NCBI GenBank assembly: GCA_001579985.1
Contig: LRSR01014183.1
Coordinates: 1-22,564, forward strand
Length of the DNA stretch: 22,564 nt
Direction of reading: 5' to 3'
Source of the DNA: Hypsibius dujardini
Lineage: Eukaryota; Tardigrada; Eutardigrada; Parachela; Hypsibiidae
The notes under the pieces: generated by a model
The model's input: only the letters and a program-made list of their open reading frames with translations
Databases searched by the model: none
What the model was told of the DNA's origin: nothing
In this document: piece after piece, positions 1 through 8,481 of the stretch
Position numbering within the stretch: the first letter of the stretch is position 1
Layout of the letters: every line of letters starts with the position of its first letter
Position numbers and translations under genes: made by a program

Positions 1-602
1 CCTGCCTTTACCGCTGTCTGCCTGTCGTCTGTATGTCCTTTCACTTTTGCCCATTCTTGCTGCTTAGCTGCCTTCTTGATATAGACGGATTCACTTTACG
101 AGAAGCTTTACTGCTCTGCACCACAACAACGCACGGCAACGTGGGCACATTAGCGAACCCAAAACAACCAATTTGTCATAAATTAGGAACAAAAATCAGC
201 CAGGAGTCCGGACAAGAGGGCGAGAGAAAAATGCCTCACATAACGTTGACTCGAATCGTAAATACGTTGCCAACAGCAAACACCGAAATTACTAACACTA
301 CGAAAACATTAGCGGCCATAAAAATGAGATTCAAATTAGTGATCCATTCGAAGACAGTCGTCGAAAGGGGTGCGCGCGCAAAGAGAAAACAAACTTAACA
401 AAAAAAGGTGTGAGTGACCGGAGAGTTCAGACATGTAAAGCCAGTCAGGCAGTCGTGTAAAAGCCCGTTAGACAGACGACCAGTGGGAAGTAGGTGACAC
501 AAGCGTCGACTGGTCCGTCAATCAGACAGACATCAAAACGTCAGTCAGTCAGACATCTAAAAGTCGGTCAGACAGACATTTGAAAGCCAGTCAGACAGCT
601 TG
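1..602. other. Non-coding; probable 3' flank or 3' UTR of the minus-strand gene with degenerate repeats
   Basis: No convincing coding exon is present. Positions 433-600 hold irregular repeats of a unit like AAAAGYCRGTCAGACAGACAT (copies near 435, 459, 557 and 580), which appear to be diverged (CAGA)n DNA with longer spacers. Since the minus-strand stop codon lies at 605-603, this segment would be transcribed as its 3' UTR. No TTTATT (AATAAA on the minus strand) was seen here. Confidence 0.4.
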
Positions 603-2405
603 CTAGTCTGCCTTCCCCTTCAGCTGCTTGACCAGTCCGACAATCAGCTCGTGCTGCTCCGTTTTCTGCTTCAAGAGCTCCCGCAGCATCTCCTGCTGCT
701 GCTGCAGCAACGTCAGCTGATTCTCCCACCGACGCTCCTCCCGCTCCAACCGTTCGCGCTCTACCTCCAGCTCGCGTTCCCGCACTTCTCGCTGCAGCTG
801 CAGCTCCCGCTCCCGTAGGTCGTTCTGCCGGGAGATCTGCTCGATGAGGAAGGACACGTAGTTGTCTGAATGTCTGTCCGAAGATGATTCCGTCGACGAC
901 GCAGATACCACCGGTGTGGCGGTAAACGTCACCTCATGATGAGGTACCTTCGCGGCGATGAAGACTGGCGTGACCACCGCGGCAGGTGGGGCCACTACTT
1001 GAGCGGCCGGGGCCGGGGCCGGTAGGAGGCGGGGCTTCTTCGTCCCCTAAGGTGTGAGAATGGGTGTGGGAATTGGCTACTCTGTCCAGGCAATTGGAAT
1101 TCTTGCACGTCTGTTCTGTCTGTCTGTCCATTTGTCTGTCTGCCTGCCTATCTGCCCGCCTGTTGACCGCCTGTCTGTCTGTTTGCTTGCTGACTGAATA
1201 TCGCTTTCTGCCTGCTTGTTTATTCGCCTGTCTGTGTGTTTGTCTGCCTGTCGGTCTGTCTGTTTGCCTGCCTGCGTATCATGGGTCGCATTCCTACCTG
1301 GGGAGGTGGTGTGGGCGGCAGTTGGATCTGGTTGATGCGACGCTGGATTTCGGTCGGCTGGGCCATGGACACGAGGAAGGGCCGCTTGGTGCCGGAGGAG
1401 GACTTGGCCGGCTTGGGTTTCTTCGCCGTCGTCGTGACCGACACCGCGGGGCTGTGCTTTTCCTCCACGTCGTCGTCGGCGTTGGCCTCCTTGAGGTGGA
1501 CCACCTGGGTGATGAGCTCCTGGAGGATTTGGAACTGCTCTTCGGTGCCAGAGCGGCGGAGTTTGGCCATCTCACCGGCGCGGTACTGCAGGATGATGTC
1601 TTCCAGGCGGTGTTTGCAGGCGCGTTCGCCGGTCGGTTTGCCGAAGATCTACCGAGCAGAGAAGAAAGATATAGTCTGGTAAACAGACACGTAGATAAAC
1701 AGACAGATAGTCAGACAGACAAGCAGATCGACAAACAGGTCGATCGGCAAACAGAAAAACATATAGACCGACCGGAAGACAGACAGATAGATAGATATAC
1801 AAACAGGAGACTCACAGGCAGATAAACAAACAAATAGACAGACAAAAAGCAGACGAACAAATACGGAGACAGGCAGACAGACAGACAGACAACTATGAGA
1901 CGCGTTAAATACTGAATTCGAGGTCAATTAATAGCTATTCAACCAATCAGTCTATCAATCAACTAATCGATCGAACCAGTTGTGAAACCGTTCCTGGACT
2001 GTATCACCGGTTCCTTCTTTGCTCTTTCTCGTGGCGCCATCTAACTTTCCGGCCACCCGGAAGTGGAAAAAAAGCATAAAAACTTGATGCAAGAACTACA
2101 AAACACAAACCATCCCGGTAAAACGCCAGCAATACGATCAAAACACCTCTCGATCGATAAAAGCGAAATCCACCGACCGAGCAATTCAATCAATCAACTA
2201 CAGCACACAACGCGTAAATTGGTGGCACCAAAATCTCCCGACCAAACATTACCGGAATGGCATTCAAATTCTCCACCACTGTGGTCCACGCCTCGGCCTT
2301 CTGCTCGCGGATAAAGGGGTTGGCCTTGAGCACCTCCTCGCACAGCCACATGTCCTCCTCGATGCGGAAACGGTTGTACGTGCCCCTCGGACTCGGAGTG
2401 GCCAT
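603..2405 (-). CDS. Myb/SANT-like DNA-binding protein with C-terminal coiled coil, 3 exons, 315 aa
   Basis: Exons on the minus strand are 2405-2253 (51 codons), 1648-1298 (117 codons) and 1046-603 (147 codons plus TAG). All junctions are phase 0, with donors CCG|gtaatg and CAG|gtagga and acceptors ctcggtag and accttag. Residues 10-110 look like the Myb/SANT-like domain common in uncharacterised invertebrate proteins. The cues are YNRFRIEEDMWLCEEVL, then NPF, W40, the stretch R60-A-C-K-H-R, and the signature LRRSGTEEQF (81-90). A basic stretch near 127-141 (KKPKPAK, then KRP) could be a nuclear localisation signal. Residues 169-228 are Pro/Ala/Ser-rich. Residues 229-315 form a highly charged, Glu/Arg/Gln-rich coiled coil. 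The ATG at 2405 is the first in frame and no upstream ATG extends it. A nuclear DNA-binding role is inferred from the fold; the target is unknown. No polyadenylation signal was found downstream of 603. Confidence 0.8.
1110..1275. repeat. (TCTG)n-rich imperfect microsatellite in intron 2 of the Myb/SANT gene
   Basis: Interrupted TCTG/TGCC units fill most of the 251-bp intron between minus-strand exons 2 and 3 (1047-1297). On the transcribed minus strand it reads as CAGA/GGCA. Confidence 0.85.
1681..1891. repeat. (CAGA)n-rich imperfect microsatellite in intron 1 of the Myb/SANT gene
   Basis: Units of CAGA, CAGG and GATA occur on the plus strand. On the gene's own strand this is (TCTG)n just upstream of the exon 2 acceptor at 1649, so it may serve as an extended pyrimidine-rich tract. 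Confidence 0.85.
2033..2064. promoter_or_regulatory. TAGATGGCGCC and CCGGAAGT motifs in intron 1 of the Myb/SANT gene
   Basis: The plus strand has GGCGCCATCTA at 2033-2043, whose complement TAGATGGCGCC resembles the insect CTCF-type site. About 15 bases on comes ACCCGGAAGTGG, an ETS-type core. These are motif matches only; no binding data are implied. Confidence 0.3.
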
Positions 2406-5281
2406 CTGCCCAGGCAATGACCAAATTATTCCCCCACGAAAACACCGACCCGGTTCACCAATTCACACCTCTCAATTTTAGGTACTGTAACAATCGGTCA
2501 AATTAAAAACAAATTCTTCTAGATGCCAACAAAAAAGGTACGCGGCAATATGGGACGACCTTTCGCGTGTGGAAGGCTGTGAACAACACGAAATCCTACA
2601 CAGCCTCCCGATCGACGATTAAATCCGTCCTCCCAAAACTCTCTCTCTCTCTCACTCTCACTTGCCTTGCTTGTGGCTGTGTGTGAAGTGAATGTGAAAC
2701 TCACGACCGGCGGCAGCGAAGCCGAATCGGCGCTTTTCTCTCTCCCTGTGTCTGTGTCTGCCTGTCCGTCTGACTGGCTGTGGAAAATCGTTTGTATGTG
2801 TGTGTGGTGTAATTTGGTTGGAGTGAACGGACGTAAAATCGATTTCAAGCGTGGCGGGTGCGCGCGTTTTTGCTCTGCTTTTGCACTCTCACTTTTGCTC
2901 TATTCATCCGTCTGTCTCTGGTCTGTCTGTCTGTCTGTGTGTGAGTGTGTGTGGGGAAAGTTTAGTCTACATACACGCTGTCTGGGTAGACGAATTTGAC
3001 GGGGAATTATTATCGTGTAGGAATTGGCAGCGATTACTCGCTTTTCCGTCGATATGCGAAATTGGTCGAGTTGTAGAGCAGAGAGAGCGACAGAGAGGGC
3101 GGGAGTTGCGGTAGGCGGAACAGTAGCCGCTCCACTGTTGCCGATTTGGGCGTATTCGCTAGTGCTACTACTGTTTTCGAGTATGATGCTTATTGGAGTA
3201 CCGGTACCAAACAAACACAAACAAATAATTGCATTCTCGTGTACTGATGCTAAGTGAATGCAGCAAGAGTTTCATGAAGGATTTATTTAGTACAGTAACC
3301 GACAGATGACGCAGAAATTGGTTTCATACGAACAAATGTATCGTAATTCGAAGGCCAATCGTTCCGTTCCATGTCCTGTTCTTTTTCTGTGTTTTGTGAT
3401 TGTGGCGTGTGACCGGTGTTCTGCTCTGTTCTGGTCTGTTCTGTTCTGTTTTGTTCTGTTCTGTTTTCTTATCTTCTGTTCTATAGTAGTCTGCTCTATT
3501 CTTTAGGGTTTGCTTTGTTGTGTTTTGTGCGGTTCTGTTCTGTTTCGTAGGTTTGTTTTGTTTTGCTCTGTAATGTTCTGCTCTCTCCTGTTCTGTTCGG
3601 CGAACAGCCGCTCGTTTACTAGTATCTTTAACTTTAATTAAGGCTAAGAGACTGACAGAAACGAAATCTGAGAAACGTGTACAATACATTTACTGGTAAA
3701 GAATAAAAGAGGTAAAGTTAAAAGTTGTAGAACTCGACATGCAGTTTTTCATAAACAATAAATTTAGGGAGACCAAGCAAGTTCTTTATAGATGGTAAAC
3801 GACACCCACGTTTCATTTTCCATTTATAGAAACGAAATTTATTAGGTGTAAAAAAGCGAAAAATTGGTATTTGAAATTTAATTTGATTCTAGTGTTATAA
3901 GTATAAACACCGAATCTCAGTTAAGAAAATTAACTTTGAACTTATAGATCTTGATAAAGACCCCCTGTTCGCTTCACGCCCCGCCTTCTCACCCCTTGTC
4001 CGGCCCCAGGCAAAATCGACCAATCAACCCAATCAAGCAGTAATTATCAATCCACCCGCTGAAATACAATCTCCATCGAAACGTCGTCATTCAAAACAAA
4101 CCACAAAATTCCCTCTTCGCCGTTCGGAGTCCGTTTTCGCCCCTCACCGATTGTCCCAATCTATTCCCCACAGAGAGTAAGCACTGAGAAAGTCGTGCGC
4201 GCACGCGGAGGTCTTCGCCAGCAGTTGAGGCCGAGGAACCCTTTCCCTTCAAAAGGTGCACACGTTGTTTGTTCCACGCGTGTCTTTCACACTTCGCGTC
4301 TCCGCCTCGCTCCGGAGAGCACTTCCATGTCCGGGGATGAAAGCTCTGTTTCTCGAATTCGAAAATGTCAACACGAAAGATTTTTCGCATTAATAGAGCA
4401 GATTTTTGTCTGGCGTGCTGGAAGCTTGATTGGCGTAAAAATGGCTTCCGTTAGGGTTCCTCGAGCTCGGCTGTCAGGCAGACCTCTTCGCCGCTCCGCG
4501 GACAATTGCCTCGCGTAGAGCATCCGTTGTTACGCTAGAAAACGAGCGCTTCGGGCTTTTGATTGTTTCGTTTCTTGTAGGTGCCAGCTCAGCGGAAAGG
4601 GCAGTTTGTCGAAGACGCCTATGGTTAATCAATTGATTTGCGACTTATTTCTCGCTTATTTCGTTTCGCATTTTCAGTCTATACCAGGTGAGAGTTGTCG
4701 TTCCAATTGCTGTATTCTTGGCAGAATATCCAACTGCACGGTCTGAAACAAAAGCTCCGAATTATTCATCCACTCGTTCCTTGCAGGCAGCCTCTGAAAG
4801 AGGAAGTTACTACTTTTTGATTGGAGCCTTTGCTTGATTGTTGATTAGTTGCGTACGTTCGTATTTCCAGTTCTTGGAGGTTGCCGTTGATTGATTCATT
4901 GATTGCGTTTATGCAAATTCCGGATTTGGTACTTTCCGTTGTGCTGTTGAGCTTTTCTGTCCGGATTTTTTTTCCACGCAACACGGCAGAACGAATTGAT
5001 ATCGATGTTCATGCGTTTTTTATTGCAGATAACCAATTCGAAAAATGGGACTTTCGTTATTGGAGCATTTGATTGATTGTTGATTGACTGAAAGGGACGA
5101 TTTCCCGTTTGCTGCATTTATTCGCCTTTTTGCAACTGCAACCGCGATTCGACGGCTATTTTCACAACAAATCTCAACACCCGCTGCTTTGTTTGGGATG
5201 GATGATTGCATGCAACGTGCTGCACGACCATGGTGCTCGCCGTAGAAGCCCGCGACTGGCTGGAGACATCCTCCCTACAAA
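2406..5281. other. Non-coding interval between the divergent Myb/SANT gene and INTS6
   Basis: This 2.9-kb stretch separates two divergent starts (2405 minus, 5282 plus), so it should carry both promoters. I found no conserved coding exon. It contains a CT tract at about 2638-2660, TCTG/TGTG tracts at 2740-2955, a pentanucleotide tract at 3405-3600, an AT-rich part at 3640-3960, and a CpG-richer part at 4090-4560 that is the best guess for INTS6 transcription start. Between 4660 and 5040 several pyrimidine-AG signals and one strong donor (CCAG|gtgaga, about 4688) suggest 5' UTR splicing, which cannot be resolved here. Confidence 0.5.
3405..3600 (+). repeat. TTCTG pentanucleotide microsatellite
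   Basis: Runs of TTCTG/TTTTG/CTCTG (as in CTGTTCTGTTCTGTTTTG) are repeated across about 195 bp with small interruptions. The period is 5, unlike the period-4 TCTG tracts elsewhere, so it probably arose separately. Confidence 0.8.
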
Positions 5282-6750
5282 ATGACGATTATTTTATTTA
5301 TCGTGGACAATTCGATCTCCATGAGCCAGCGCTCCAATGCGGGAACCTCTTTCCTGGACGTGGCGAAGAAAGCCGTCGAGACGTTCATGAAGGTGCGTCG
5401 CGCGATACAGTTCCATTTGGGCTTTTCTTGGGCATTGACGTTTACTGCTCGATTGATTGATTTACATGAATGTTTAGTGGTCGATTGATTGATTTACGTG
5501 AATGTTTGTCGGTCGATTGATTGATTTACATAAACATACAAAATGCGAATTATTTCGATTGATTCAATGTTTTCACAGATTCACTAAAATTCTGTGTTTA
5601 GTTGAATGAAATTGTAAAATTCACGTGGCTTTCTTTCATACATGAATTTTTTTATCACGAAATGTTTTGCATTGATTTTTACGGTCTGGGCGATCGCTTG
5701 ATTGATGTATTGGAGAGTTTGTTTGCTAATATTTTTTCTCTTCCAGCTTCGAGCCAGGGATCCCGCTCATCGACTCGATCGGATAATGCTCATGACGTTC
5801 GACGAACCTCCCACCCATCTTAAGGTATGCATTAGAGCCTTGTTTAAATGAAGAGAATATTCTGTGGTAGAAGGAGGTTTGTCTGGTCTCTTCAACAGGT
5901 TGGCTGGAGAGAGTCACTGATGGTCTTCCAGAATGAACTGAAAAACATGCAGCCGACGGCCATGTCTACCGGATCTCAGATTTTGTCGGCGGCTTTTGAG
6001 CTGCTGAATGTCAACCGGTTGCAGAGCGGAATTGACACTTACGGCCAGGTCGGTATTTTGTTTTCGTCCCGTACAACTCTTCCCTTTCTTCGTTGATTGA
6101 TGGATTTAATTTTTCGTTTGTGATCCATTAATTTGCAGTACATTTTTAATTTTGATTTAAGCACTAAATAATTTTATTCAAAGTAAAATATATAGAAATA
6201 TATAATATATAATTAATAATTATATAAAAAACTATATATTTCTCCACGTAATTTCGTTATTTTTTCCCGCACAGGGCCGGAATCCCTTTTATCTGGAGTC
6301 TTCGGTGATAATATTGCTGTCCGACGGCCACACTTTTTCCACCAGCCAGTCTGAGGTACGGCGAAATCGAATCATTGATCACGTATTTTGGCTTTATAAT
6401 ATATTTTGGTTAATAATGCTTTGCGATTCAGTCTGAGGTAATAAATAAATGAATGTTCTGCTGTTGTAGCTCGCCATAACGATGAGTAATAAGATAGCCG
6501 GCCTGGAACTGACGATGGAACCCTACCGGTGGGATCAGCGCCTGTTCAGTGTGGTCTTGCGGATACCGGGAGTACGATCGGAGGAGAAATTACCCACCGA
6601 GGAGCTGCCGCGTGATTCGTCAGTCTTGGAGGGGTTCAGCTACATGACCGGAGGTAGGTTAACATACTGGCCAGCACACGGGTAGATACACAGGCCGACA
6701 AACAGATATGCCAGACAGAGAGGCAGGCAGACAGACAGACAGACAGACAG

Positions 6751-6820
<70 letters not shown>

Positions 6821-8436
6821 TGCGGTCTTATGGTTATTTTGTTCTTTCCCTAACATCATGTTTCAATTCTTGATAGGTCGCTCTTTCGCTGTGGAATCCG
6901 TCAAGTCGATCGACGCTGTGATGACAAAGATAGCAGACAGCATGCAAAACGGGGTGATGATCCGCTTAGAGCCGCTCGAAGAGGCCGTGTTCGGCGGTGC
7001 CAACATCGCCGTCAACCGCATGCTCTACCTCCCGCGGAATCCAAACAAGACCCACTTTACCGGGCATTGGCCACTTCCCGAGTCCTTCTGGCCAGACATG
7101 AAATCTCAAAGCGTTCTTGTACGGACTTTCCCTCATCAAACGAATTTTGAAGTTGGCACCCAAAAAGTTCTGTCATTTATTATTCTGCGCCTTTTTCCAG
7201 CCTCCGCGAAACTCCCATCCGGTGTTGAAGTACCGCCCGAGCATGGAGGATGTTCCGCAGCCGCCAATGATCCGGGACATACCGTTTCCGGTGGATCGGT
7301 ATGAAATTGAACATTCCGCCTTGACAGAGGACCTGTTAGAGAAGTCAGAGCGCTTCAAGCACTGGGAGGTAATTTGTTTTTCTCACCTGATGAGCTGTGT
7401 GTGAAACGGACACAGGTTCAGTAAAGACACAGACAACCAATCATTCAGACAGGCAGAGTAGCAGGCAGCGATTCTTACAGATATACACACATAAAGACAC
7501 AGACGGCCAAACATTCAGACAGGCAAACATTAGCCCGGGCAAGTAGACAAGCAGACATTCCCGCAGGCAGACAGAAACAAACACTGGTGCACAGACAAAT
7601 GGGCAGATAAAAATCATTTTATTGTTCTTTCAGGTGTTCCTTGACGCCGAAATACCTGGAAGAGAACCGATCCACCAACTCTGCGGCTACCTTTCCATCC
7701 AGAATCGGACAGAATCTCAACCGGGTGGCCCGGATAAAGTGCTAACCTTAAACGTACTACCGATTGATTATATCCGGCTGTTTGAACTTTTCGGTAAGAT
7801 GAGAACAAAAACGGACCGACAAATTTTCAAACATTCAGGCTGGGAAAACACACATAAGCCAGCAGGCAAGTAGGCAGACAGACACTATTGTCAGTCAGAC
7901 AGATGGAGGAGCAACTGACAGACAGGCAGGCAGACATGCAGGCAGACAGATAGATAGGCAGAGAGACAGACAGAAAGACAGACAGACAGACAGACAGACA
8001 AACAGGAAGGCAACCACACAGGCACACATTTTCAGCTAGCTTGTTTACCCGTTTTTCTTTCTACAGAGAGTTTCAATCGAGATCAGAATAGCCGGTCAAG
8101 GGAATGGAAAGCCCAGTTCGACGCGTATATCTCTAGCATTCCGCCGTACATGACGTCTGTAAGTCAAACCGTTACACGGCAATGCTCTTGCTATCTCTTT
8201 CATCACGACATCAATATTTCCCTCCAGGCTCTGCGGAGGTTTCTCGTCAAAACCAATCTGCATTCGCTCATTCCCGAGTCTTTCGACCAGTGCCTCAGCT
8301 CGGAGCTGCGCAACTACGTCGGCCGGATTAAATCTCAGGCGAAGAATATCTTCGAAAACACGATCGCCCGACCGAATGAACCCTTTCCCGTCGCTGACGC
8401 CATCCCTGTGATACAAAGGTTTGCCTTCCATTCTCC

Positions 8437-8481
<45 letters not shown>

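Larger units (their letters stand above)
5282..7118 (+). other. INTS6: INTS6 exons 1-6: VWA domain with complete MIDAS
   Basis: Residues 1-282. Strand 1 reads MTIILFIVDNSISMSQ, giving the metal-site D9-x-S11-x-S13. The Thr loop is AMSTGSQ (T87), and the distal Asp is in ILLSDGH (D130). All MIDAS positions seen in the family are therefore present, so the domain should still bind metal. Exon ends fall at residues 37, 63, 113, 140 and within codon 202. Exon 6 ends just after GHWPLPESFWPD, and its donor is gtacgg. Confidence 0.9.

Noticed and set aside
433-600. Spaced short repeats that could suggest a CRISPR array
   Set aside because: Repeat units are degenerate, spacing is irregular, and the DNA is plainly animal; they are diverged CAGA-type repeats.
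3678-3700. Similarity of ACAATACATTTACTGGTAAA to 11040-11059
   Set aside because: About 18 of 20 bases agree, but the match is short and AT-rich with no extension on either side, so chance cannot be excluded.
4091-4518. Overlapping open frames on both strands
   Set aside because: No domain resemblance and frames open on both strands of a CpG-rich stretch, as expected by chance near a promoter.
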